Assembly: GCA_027081375.1 (NCBI GenBank)
Contig: JALWKR010000062.1
Span: 1-6,972 of the forward strand
Source of the DNA: Persephonella sp.
GTDB taxonomy: Bacteria > Aquificota > Aquificia > Aquificales > Hydrogenothermaceae
Direction: 5' to 3'
DNA: 6,972 bases
The position numbers and the translations under genes were made by a program. The notes under the pieces were generated by a model, which saw only the letters and a list, made by a program, of their open reading frames with translations, had not been told where the DNA came from and searched no databases. Numbering within the stretch: the first letter of the stretch is position 1; every line of letters starts with the position of its first letter. Positions 1 through 6,378 of the stretch are shown here, one piece after another.

Positions 1-1317
1 CTGTATCTCCTCTTCAAGCTTCTCTATTTCTTTTTTATACTCCTGCACCTTCTCTGCTGTTTTTTCTATGTTGTGTTCTAATGTTATCTTCTCTTTTTCT
101 AGTTTTGATTGCTTTTCTTTAAGCTCTTTTTCTTTTCTCTCTATCTCTCCTAGGTCTAGCTTTGCTTTGCTTCCGTCTATCTCTATCTCTTTTAGCTTTT
201 TGTTTTTCTCTTCAAGCTCCTTCTCTGCTTCTTTTAATTTTTCTTCTATCTCTGGGAGTTTTTCCTGCAGTTTTTTTATCTCATCTTCTATCTTTAAAAC
301 CTCTTTTATCTTTTCTTCTTTTTCCAATGCTAGCTGTTTAAGATTTTCCTTTAAAGTCTGTATTTCTTCTTCTATCTCCTTTTTTTTGTCTGAAGATGTT
401 CTTATCTCAGCTGTTATAGCTCCTTCCTTTTCTTTTACAGGAAGAAGGCTCTCTTGAAGCTTGTTTAGCTTGTCTTCTATAGTTTTTATCTGAGATATGA
501 TCTCTTTCTGTTTTTCTACTGATGTTTCTTTTTCTTTATAGAGATTTTCTATATTCTTTTCTATCTCTTCTAACTCTTTTACTGCTTTTGAAAGCTGATT
601 TTGAAGAAAGTAAAGTTTTACTCCTTTTATCTTCTCCTGCACCTTTTTTATCTTTTCTTCAAGTTCCGCAGCTTTCAAAGCATTCTCTTTCTCTTCTTCT
701 AATCTTTTAAGATTTGACTTAACTTCTTTTAAAACAAGTTTTGCAGACTGGATTTTCTCTTCTGTCTCTTCTAAATCTTTTAATGCTTTTGCTTTTTTCT
801 CTTCATATTCAGTTATTCCTGCTATTTCTGAAATCAGGTCTCTTCTCTCAGATGGGGTCATTTTCACAAATCTGAATATATCTCCCTGAGTTACTATGTT
901 ATATCCCTGAGGTGGGATACCTGCGTAAGATAAAAGTTCTTCCACTTCATAATGTTTTGCTGGTCTCCCATTTATCTTATATGTAGATTTTCCATTATGC
1001 TCTACTTTTCTGTATATCCTTACTTCTTCATCGTTTAGAGGAAAGGCACCTTCATTTTTAAAAACTACTTCAACCTCAGCAAACTCAGCCGACTTTCCCT
1101 TTGATGAAAAAATAAGATCTGATAGTTTTAATGCTCTCATGGATTTTGCTGTTGCTAAACCAAGGGCAAAGACTATAGAGTCTCCTATATTACTCTTTCC
1201 TGAACCATTTGGTCCAACAATCCCAACAAAACCTTTTCCTATGGGTATAGAGAGTTTTCTAAGTCCATACGATTTAAAACCGTATACATTTATTCTGTCT
1301 ATGTAAGCTTTTGACAT
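1..1317 (-). CDS. smc: Chromosome segregation protein SMC, N-terminal part (cut by left edge)
   Basis: Partial gene: the first 439 codons read without a stop to the window edge, against a usual SMC length of about 1150-1200 residues. SMC is a cytoplasmic ATPase that works as a dimer with ScpA/ScpB to extrude and compact chromosomal loops. The N-terminal ATPase head spans about residues 1-165, starting with YIDRINVYGFKSYG (5-18). The Walker A motif is GPNGSGKSN at 35-43 (Lys41), and the Q-loop is NIVTQGDI at 140-147 (Gln144). From about residue 165 onward it is a Lys/Glu/Leu-rich heptad coiled coil. The hinge, signature motif and Walker B lie outside the window. The start at 1317 is supported by AGGT on the minus strand at 1325-1328, 7 nt upstream, and by the head fold beginning at once. 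The text after Walker A (IGDSIVFALG, then MRALKLSDLIF) resembles archaeal SMC more than typical bacterial SMC. SMC identity is very firm; Rad50 or RecN do not share these motifs in this form. Confidence 0.96.
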   Translation of the reverse strand, partial: MSKAYIDRINVYGFKSYGLRKLSIPIGKGFVGIVGPNGSGKSNIGDSIVFALGLATAKSMRALKLSDLIFSSKGKSAEFAEVEVVFKNEGAFPLNDEEVRIYRKVEHNGKSTYKINGRPAKHYEVEELLSYAGIPPQGYNIVTQGDIFRFVKMTPSERRDLISEIAGITEYEEKKAKALKDLEETEEKIQSAKLVLKEVKSNLKRLEEEKENALKAAELEEKIKKVQEKIKGVKLYFLQNQLSKAVKELEEIEKNIENLYKEKETSVEKQKEIISQIKTIEDKLNKLQESLLPVKEKEGAITAEIRTSSDKKKEIEEEIQTLKENLKQLALEKEEKIKEVLKIEDEIKKLQEKLPEIEEKLKEAEKELEEKNKKLKEIEIDGSKAKLDLGEIERKEKELKEKQSKLEKEKITLEHNIEKTAEKVQEYKKEIEKLEEEIQ

Positions 1318-1393
1318 ATCACTTACCTGTAGTTATTTATTAATTAGTAATCTTTTCGGATTTTATCAAAAAAATATATGCACGGAGAGGAAA
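1318..1393. promoter_or_regulatory. Divergent intergenic region between smc and the GT20 gene
   Basis: This 76-bp AT-rich gap must hold the start signals of both flanking genes unless they are transcribed from elsewhere. For the GT20 gene, GGAGAGG at 1384-1390 is a good ribosome binding site 3 nt before the ATG (its GGAG part is 6 nt away). For smc, AGGT at 1325-1328 is the binding site. On the minus strand TTGATA (1369-1364) is a fair -35 box and lies 17 nt from TAATTA (1346-1341), but the latter is a poor -10 box. No convincing plus-strand promoter pair was found. The promoter calls are weak; the ribosome binding sites are solid. Confidence 0.35.
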
Positions 1394-2842
1394 ATGGAAA
1401 ATCTTGTTGTGGTCTCAGCTATCCTCCCTATTCATATAAAAGAAGAAAACGGGACGTTAAAAGCAGAGGTTAGTCCTGGTGGTCTTGTTACTGCACTAAA
1501 GCAGGTTTTAAAAAACAAAAAAGCTTTATGGGTTGGCTGGGGTGGAACCCCTGAGTTAAAGGAGGAAATAAAGAGAACAATTTTTGAAGCTGGTAAAAAA
1601 GAAGGATTTTTACTGTATCCTGTTTCTCTAACTAATGAGGAAATAACAGACTTCTTTAACGGTTTTTCCAACGGAATTATCTGGCCTTTATTTCATACAT
1701 TTCAGGCATACTGCAGATTTGAACCTCAGTACTGGGAAGCTTATAAAAAAGTAAACAGAAAATTTGCCTACACAATAAAGGATATTTCTTCAGAGGGAGA
1801 TTTTATATGGGTTCATGATTATCATTTTTTCCTGCTGCCTAAGTATATAAGAGAGCTTGGTATAAACAGAAAAATAGCCTTCTTCCTTCATATACCTTTT
1901 CCAACCCCTGAACTGTTTTTTAAAATTCCGTGGAGAGTTGAGATTTTAGAGGGGCTTTTAGAGTATGACCTTATTGGTTTTCACACGTTTTTAGATAGAA
2001 AAAACTTCTTAGACTGTGTAGATGAGCTTGTTGAAGGAGTAAATATTCTTTCTAGAGAACCTATAACAGAAATCAGCTATAAAGGAAAACGTGTAAAGGT
2101 AGGAGTGTTTCCTATAAGTATTGATTTTGAGCTTTATGACAGAAAAGCTAGAGAAATAGAAAAATATACTTCTGATAAAAAGATAATCTTTGGAGTTGAC
2201 AGACTTGATTACACAAAAGGATTAATTCACAAGCTTAAAGCATATAAAAGATTTTTAGAAAAATATCCTGAGTATCACAAAAGAGTTATCTTTATGCAGA
2301 CAGTTGCTCCAAATATAAAAAAACTTCCTGAGTATGATAGTTTAAAAGTGGAGTTTGAGCATCTTGTAAGTGATATTAATGGGACATTTGGAAGTATAGA
2401 CTGGACACCTGTTTACTATGTTGCAAGAAGAATGAAATTTGATGATCTAATTAGATTTTACAGGTCTGCTGATGTTTGCTGGGTAAACTCAATAAAAGAT
2501 GGTATGAATTTAGTTGGAAAAGAGTTTGCAGCTTCAAATATTGATGAAACAGGGGTTTTAATGCTGTCTGAATTTGCAGGAGCGGCAACAGAGCTTTATA
2601 AAGATGTTTTACTTGTAAATCCATATGATATTGAAAAAACAGCTGATACGCTGAAAGAGGCTTTAGAACTTCCTTTAGAGAAAAAAAGAGAGTATATGAA
2701 AAACCTTAGAGAGCATATAAAAAAATACAATATCTCCTGGTGGGGAAATACATTTTTAGATGCTGCATTTGGTAAGAAGATAGAGGACTTTCCTCCCTTA
2801 GAAGAGGATTATCCTCTACATGAGATTTTTAAGCAGTTATAA
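1394..2842 (+). CDS. otsA: GT20 glycosyltransferase, OtsA-type trehalose-6-phosphate synthase family, with altered acceptor site
   Basis: A 482-residue cytoplasmic enzyme of GT family 20, close to the usual OtsA length. Family members transfer glucose from a nucleotide sugar to a phosphorylated acceptor; OtsA makes trehalose 6-phosphate. Visible motifs are PGGL (28-31), WVHDYH (139-144), [11 protein letters not shown] (163-173), [10 protein letters not shown] (267-276), INGTFG (328-333), [10 protein letters not shown] (368-377) and [15 protein letters not shown] (387-401). By alignment from memory with E. coli OtsA, the donor-side and catalytic residues are kept: Asp142, His166, Arg270, Lys275, Asp369 and Glu377. 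Three glucose-6-phosphate phosphate ligands differ: Arg9 is Ile10 (VVSAILP instead of VVSNR), Tyr76 is Phe88 and Arg300 is Lys309. Trp97 (E. coli Trp85) is kept. The start follows GGAGAGG at 1384-1390. No otsB-type phosphatase is adjacent, and both neighbours are on the other strand. Family membership is sure; the exact product is not. A relative of glucosylglycerol-phosphate synthase or another osmolyte synthase is possible. Confidence 0.9.
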   Translation: MENLVVVSAILPIHIKEENGTLKAEVSPGGLVTALKQVLKNKKALWVGWGGTPELKEEIKRTIFEAGKKEGFLLYPVSLTNEEITDFFNGFSNGIIWPLFHTFQAYCRFEPQYWEAYKKVNRKFAYTIKDISSEGDFIWVHDYHFFLLPKYIRELGINRKIAFFLHIPFPTPELFFKIPWRVEILEGLLEYDLIGFHTFLDRKNFLDCVDELVEGVNILSREPITEISYKGKRVKVGVFPISIDFELYDRKAREIEKYTSDKKIIFGVDRLDYTKGLIHKLKAYKRFLEKYPEYHKRVIFMQTVAPNIKKLPEYDSLKVEFEHLVSDINGTFGSIDWTPVYYVARRMKFDDLIRFYRSADVCWVNSIKDGMNLVGKEFAASNIDETGVLMLSEFAGAATELYKDVLLVNPYDIEKTADTLKEALELPLEKKREYMKNLREHIKKYNISWWGNTFLDAAFGKKIEDFPPLEEDYPLHEIFKQL

Positions 2843-4316
2843 CTGCATATTCCTTTTCTTCTCCTTCTTCTTTTATTTTTGCAAATTCTCTTTTTTCTGC
2901 TTCTTTTAATGTTTCATCAAGATAATGGAAAAATTCTTCAGCATACTCTTCTGCTTTCCTAAAATCTTCTATAATTCTTTCTCTATTCTCTAAAACCCTA
3001 TCTTCTCCCTGAACAAACTGTACTGCATCTAAAATAGCGTTATGTAGTAGTTTATGCGGAATTTCTGCTTTTTTAAACGGCTCTATATCTTTGAATAACC
3101 TGACGCCTTCTGTGTAATACCATGTTCCAAAATCGCACTCTTTAGATGAAGGAACCTTTTCAGTTAACTTTCCGTTAAATATAGAACTGTAGGCTCTGTT
3201 TTTAAATATTACATGGTTTAGTTTATGTACTGTTATTAAGGATGTATAGTTAATAATATTTGCAAGGGCAAGGGTTTTCTTAGCATTTTCATTAACCTGT
3301 TTTACAACTTTCTTAAAGTTTTGTATAGATTTATTTGATTGCTGGGCTATTTCTGTCATTTTTATAGAATTTTTATATGATTTTTCACTTTCGTTTCTTA
3401 AATCTTCTATGGTTTTATGGACTTCCTCTGTTGCTTTCGCTGTTTTTTCTGCAAGACTTCTAACTTCATCAGCAACAACTGCAAATCCTTTACCGTGTTC
3501 TCCTGCTCTAGCTGCCTCAATTGCTGCATTTAATGCTAAAAGATTTGTTTGATCTGCTATCTCTTTTATAAGATGAACAATATCAACAATACTTTCAGTC
3601 TTTTCAAACAGTTCCTCTGTTATTTTATTGGATGATTCAATCATTTTTATAATCTCATTAAGTTTTATAACTATCTCATCTACCTCTTTTAAGCTTTCAG
3701 AAGATACTTTTGCAGTTTCTTTTCCTGCTATCTGAATAGAGGAGGTTTTATCAAGAATATTTCGAAGATCATTTTTAATAAGGAGCAATCCTTTTGTTAT
3801 TCCTCCTCCTAACTTTGAAAGTTCATTATTTATCTTAATTCTTTCAATAAGTCTGTGATCTTTTTCCAGCTCTTTTATAGGTTCATTAAGCTGATTTGTT
3901 ACTACTTTAAATGTCCCTCTAAAGCCATCAGAAATAACTTTTCTAAAGAACTTTCCTTTTGCTATATACTCAAGAGGTGTTTTTATTTCTCTTAGAAAAA
4001 CTTCCACTTCGTCAAGAAAATCATTTACAGCATGAACAAGGTCTAAAAGCTCAGCTTTCTCTTTTGCAAGAACAATTCTGTCTTCTAAATATCCTACAGA
4101 AGCTTTTTTTAGTATAGAGACAATTTGATTTACTAAACTTTTAACTTTATTTACATTTACAAATATTACCCATGCAAGAAAGAAGTTAAATATATTTAAA
4201 ATCATTATCCAGTTAAAGCCGTTTTGAACAATCCCTGCAGTTAACGTGATAGAAAAAAGAATAATAGAAGCAATATTTGCATACTGTATCTTAGATAGAG
4301 AAGACAAATTCTGCAT
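2829..4316 (-). CDS. Methyl-accepting chemotaxis protein with C-terminal CZB zinc-binding domain (CetA-like)
   Basis: A 495-residue membrane chemoreceptor that would control the CheA kinase through CheW. Order of parts: two hydrophobic helices at about 12-30 and 36-55 with only a few residues between them, so there is no periplasmic ligand domain; HAMP-like repeats at about 57-150 (GYLEDRIV, then [10 protein letters not shown]); a helical signalling hairpin with the conserved tip [20 protein letters not shown] (252-271), followed by [21 protein letters not shown] (272-292); and a CZB domain at about 355-440. The expected 3-His/1-Cys zinc ligands of CZB are His368, Cys394 (in CDFGTWYY), His421 and His425. 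A charged tail without a methyltransferase-binding NWETF-type pentapeptide ends the protein. The start at 4316 is set by AGGAGG at 4331-4326, inside the upstream PAS gene, whose end it overlaps by 26 bp. This implies co-expression and partnership with the PAS protein, as in the bipartite CetA/CetB receptor. CZB domains elsewhere respond to zinc or hypochlorous acid; that role here is inferred. Confidence 0.92.
   Translation of the reverse strand: MQNLSSLSKIQYANIASIILFSITLTAGIVQNGFNWIMILNIFNFFLAWVIFVNVNKVKSLVNQIVSILKKASVGYLEDRIVLAKEKAELLDLVHAVNDFLDEVEVFLREIKTPLEYIAKGKFFRKVISDGFRGTFKVVTNQLNEPIKELEKDHRLIERIKINNELSKLGGGITKGLLLIKNDLRNILDKTSSIQIAGKETAKVSSESLKEVDEIVIKLNEIIKMIESSNKITEELFEKTESIVDIVHLIKEIADQTNLLALNAAIEAARAGEHGKGFAVVADEVRSLAEKTAKATEEVHKTIEDLRNESEKSYKNSIKMTEIAQQSNKSIQNFKKVVKQVNENAKKTLALANIINYTSLITVHKLNHVIFKNRAYSSIFNGKLTEKVPSSKECDFGTWYYTEGVRLFKDIEPFKKAEIPHKLLHNAILDAVQFVQGEDRVLENRERIIEDFRKAEEYAEEFFHYLDETLKEAEKREFAKIKEEGEEKEYAVITA
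2833..2846. repeat. 14-bp perfect palindrome at the convergent gene ends
   Basis: GCAGTTATAACTGC is identical to its own reverse complement and covers the stop codon of the GT20 gene (2840-2842) and the last codons of the converging chemoreceptor gene. As RNA it could fold as a 5-bp stem, GCAGT/ACTGC, with a TATA loop. The stem is short, and neither strand has a clean U-run right after it: the plus side continues ATATTCCTTTTC and the minus side TTAAAAATC. It is therefore at best a weak bidirectional terminator. It could equally be a chance result of the overlapping coding sequence. Confidence 0.4.
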
Positions 4317-4803
4317 AATCCTTTTCCTCCTGTCTTAAAATTTCTTCTAGCACTTCAATCCCTGCCTGAATACCTCCTGTTTTTTCTGCAACGAGAATTT
4401 CTGTGTATATTTTTTCTATTTTTTTTACAGCATCCTTTCTTGCTCTTCTTCTATCTGAGTGGTATCCGATAATATTTATTCCTTCAGTATCAAAAGATGG
4501 TGTAACATGTGCAAAAACCCAGTAAAAAGAGCCATCTTTTGCTAGATTTTTTACATATCCCCAAAATTCTTCTCCTTTTTGGATAGTGTCCCATAAAAGT
4601 TTAAAAACTGTTTTTGGCATATCAGGATGTCTAACTATGTTATGAGGTTTTCCTATAAGTTCTTCCTCTGTATACCCTGAAACCTCAATAAATGCAGTGT
4701 TTGCATACTTTATAATCCCTTTTTTATCTGTTTTTGAAACAAGGAAGTTGTCTGAGGGGACTTCTCTTTCAATATTTAGAGGGGTTATATTCTGTTTTTT
4801 CAT
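4291..4803 (-). CDS. Aer/CetB-like PAS domain redox sensor protein
   Basis: A 170-residue soluble protein made of one PAS domain (about 18-120) plus a C-terminal helical segment (about 121-170), with no membrane segment and no signalling domain. The core closely follows the PAS domain of E. coli Aer: [15 protein letters not shown] (41-55), VRHPDMPK (57-64) and a YVKN strand (83-86). Aer residues implicated in FAD binding have counterparts here: Asn34 as Asn35, Arg57 as Arg58, His58 as His59 and Asp60 as Asp61. Aer Trp79 is Phe80, with Trp81 beside it. It probably binds FAD and reports electron-transport or redox state to the adjacent chemoreceptor, as CetB does for CetA in Campylobacter. The start at 4803 has GGGAGAG at 4816-4810, 6 nt upstream. 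It is the first gene of the unit and overlaps the receptor gene by 26 bp in a different frame. Flavin binding is inferred by similarity. Confidence 0.9.
   Translation of the reverse strand: MKKQNITPLNIEREVPSDNFLVSKTDKKGIIKYANTAFIEVSGYTEEELIGKPHNIVRHPDMPKTVFKLLWDTIQKGEEFWGYVKNLAKDGSFYWVFAHVTPSFDTEGINIIGYHSDRRRARKDAVKKIEKIYTEILVAEKTGGIQAGIEVLEEILRQEEKDYAEFVFSI
4326..4331 (-). promoter_or_regulatory. Ribosome binding site for the chemoreceptor gene, inside the PAS gene
   Basis: AGGAGG on the minus strand lies 9 nt before the ATG at 4316 and within the last codons of the PAS gene. It fixes the receptor start and shows that the 26-bp overlap is real, not an over-long start call. Ribosomes ending the PAS gene would pass over this site, favouring coupled production of the two proteins. 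Confidence 0.8.
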
Positions 4804-4862
4804 TATTCACTCTCCCAAAAAAGTTATACTTCTATTATTGGTTGTTAAACTGTATATTTTAT

Positions 4863-4888
4863 TTGAAAACATGGGAATAAAGTATAAT
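4863..4888 (+). promoter_or_regulatory. Candidate sigma-70-type promoter for dnaB
   Basis: TTGAAA (4863-4868) is followed by a perfect TATAAT (4883-4888), which would start transcription near 4895 and give a leader of about 35 nt before the dnaB ATG. The 14-bp spacing is shorter than the usual 16-18, so the -35 assignment is doubtful, although the -10 box is the best in the gap. The rest of the 126-bp gap (4804-4929) is AT-rich, without a hairpin or other recognisable element. Confidence 0.42.
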
Positions 4889-4906
4889 TTTTTATCTCTT
4901 ATTCAA
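4881..4906 (-). promoter_or_regulatory. Candidate promoter for the PAS-chemoreceptor unit
   Basis: On the minus strand TTGAAT (4906-4901) is followed after 14 bp by TATACT (4886-4881), overlapping the dnaB -10 box on the other strand. Transcription would start near 4874 and leave a leader of about 70 nt. TATAAC at 4828-4823 is an alternative -10 box, but it would leave only a very short leader and has no good -35 box. The assignment is tentative for the same spacing reason as the opposing promoter. Confidence 0.3.
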
Positions 4907-4929
4907 GAAAAATCTTTAAAGAGGTATTT

Positions 4930-6378
4930 ATGGCTGTTGATATAGATAGTATTATTCCCCACGATGACCAGACAGAGAGAGCTGTTTTAGGGGCAATACT
5001 TATAGACCCTTCTGTGACAGATGTAGTTTTAAATATTCTTAAACCTGAGGATTTTTATAACAACAAGCACAGGATAATATATGAGGCTATTATAGAACTT
5101 TCTGAAAACGGTGAAGTTCCTAGTTTTATCGTAGTAAAAAACTATTTAGACTCAAAAGGAAAACTAGAGGCAATTGGTGGAGAAGGTTATTTACTTCTTG
5201 TTTTAAACGATGCTGCTCCATCAAACACTATAGAAACAGTAGCAAAACAGGTAAAAGAAAAAGCTATTGTAAGAAATCTAATTCAGATAGCCCAGAATAT
5301 AATCCAAAAATCAAGGCAGTATAAAGATGTAAATGAGCTTATTGAAGAGGCTGAAAGCCAGATATTCAAAATAAATGAAGAAAGAGCTATAACTCACTAT
5401 TACGAACTTAAAGATGTTATCAAAGAGACCCTTAACATAATAAACGAGCTTTCAAAAAAAGAAACTGTTGTTACAGGAATTCCTTCAGGTTTTTATGATC
5501 TTGATAGACTTACTACTGGATTTCATCCTGGAGATTTAGTTATCATTGCTGCTAGACCTGCAATGGGAAAAACCTCTTTTGCTTTATCTATTATGCATAA
5601 TGTTTCTGTTGTAGAAGGATATCCTTCAGCATTTTTCTCTCTAGAAATGTCTAAAGAACAGATTGCAATGAGACTCCTGTCTTTAGAGGCCAGAGTTCCA
5701 CTAAAAAAAGTTCGTTCAGGATTTTTAAGTACAGAAGAGATGGAAAAACTGGCAGAAGTATCTGTAGAGCTTTCCTCCTCTCCAATTTTTATAGATGATA
5801 CAGCGTCTTTATCTATTCTAGATTTAAGGGCAAAGGCAAGAAGGCTTAAAAAAGAGAAGGATATAAAGCTTATCATTGTTGATTACCTTCAGCTTATGCG
5901 TTCTCATAGGAGAACAGAGAACAGACAGCAGGAAGTTGCAGAGATATCTAGAGGACTGAAAGCTGTTGCAAAGGAGCTTTCTATTCCTGTTATAGCTCTT
6001 GCTCAGCTTTCCCGTCAGGCGGAACTGAGATCAGACAAAAGACCTCAGCTAGCAGACTTGAGAGAGAGTGGTAGCATTGAGCAAGATGCTGACCTTGTTA
6101 TGTTTATACACAGACCTGAGTATTACAAGAAAAATCCAACTCCTGAAGAGGAAGGTCTTGCTGAGATAATAATAGCAAAACAGAGAAACGGTCCAACAGG
6201 GGTTGTTAATCTAGCATTTATCAAAGAGATAACAAGATTTGAAAACTTAGCAAAAGGAGATTATGAAGAAGTAGAAGAAGGCAGTGATATAATAGAAGAA
6301 GAGCCTCCTTTTGAAACAGAAGAAATTGGAGATAATCTAGATTTAATTGAACTAGATGAGGATATAGTGGATATTTAG
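4930..6378 (+). CDS. dnaB: Replicative DNA helicase DnaB
   Basis: A 482-residue hexameric 5'-3' helicase that unwinds DNA at the replication fork and works with primase and the clamp loader. The N-terminal DnaB domain (about 10-110) starts with the typical PHDDQTERAVLGAILID stretch. The RecA-like ATPase domain (about 180-440) has Walker A ARPAMGKTS (208-216, Lys214), SLEM (237-240), Walker B LIIVDYLQLM (314-323, Asp318), the QLSRQAELR loop (359-367), DLRESGSIEQDADLV (376-390) and the KQRNGPTG finger region (417-424). No intein interrupts the Walker A site, a common insertion point. The family usually runs about 440-475 residues; the surplus here is a tail, 444-482, with 19 Asp/Glu and no Lys/Arg. 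The start at 4930 has AGAGGT at 4920-4925, 4 nt upstream, and places the conserved N-terminal motif where expected. The gene runs directly into the permease gene, so the two are probably one transcript. Confidence 0.97.
   Translation: MAVDIDSIIPHDDQTERAVLGAILIDPSVTDVVLNILKPEDFYNNKHRIIYEAIIELSENGEVPSFIVVKNYLDSKGKLEAIGGEGYLLLVLNDAAPSNTIETVAKQVKEKAIVRNLIQIAQNIIQKSRQYKDVNELIEEAESQIFKINEERAITHYYELKDVIKETLNIINELSKKETVVTGIPSGFYDLDRLTTGFHPGDLVIIAARPAMGKTSFALSIMHNVSVVEGYPSAFFSLEMSKEQIAMRLLSLEARVPLKKVRSGFLSTEEMEKLAEVSVELSSSPIFIDDTASLSILDLRAKARRLKKEKDIKLIIVDYLQLMRSHRRTENRQQEVAEISRGLKAVAKELSIPVIALAQLSRQAELRSDKRPQLADLRESGSIEQDADLVMFIHRPEYYKKNPTPEEEGLAEIIIAKQRNGPTGVVNLAFIKEITRFENLAKGDYEEVEEGSDIIEEEPPFETEEIGDNLDLIELDEDIVDI

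Noticed and set aside
68..710. Two plus-strand open frames rich in Ser, Phe and Leu (68-457 and 522-710)
   Set aside because: They are the complement of the Lys/Glu-rich coiled coil of smc; AAG/GAA codons read backwards give CTT/TTC. No ribosome binding site or family motif was seen.
1..780. Strongly pyrimidine-rich plus strand resembling a low-complexity or repeat tract
   Set aside because: There is no repeat unit. The bias follows directly from the charged coiled-coil codons of smc on the other strand.
1432..1671. Minus-strand open frame of 79 codons
   Set aside because: It lies wholly inside the well-supported GT20 gene, with no recognisable domain.
4697..4945. Plus-strand open frame of 82 codons running into dnaB
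   Set aside because: It overlaps the PAS gene antisense, crosses the promoter gap and overlaps the dnaB start. It is hydrophobic only because AT-rich noncoding sequence is being read.
5545..5590. Possible intein at the dnaB Walker A site
   Set aside because: ARPAMGKTS is continuous and the protein has normal domain length, so no insertion is present.
5523..5876. Minus-strand open frame of 117 codons
   Set aside because: It is antisense to the conserved ATPase core of dnaB, with no start signals or motifs of its own.
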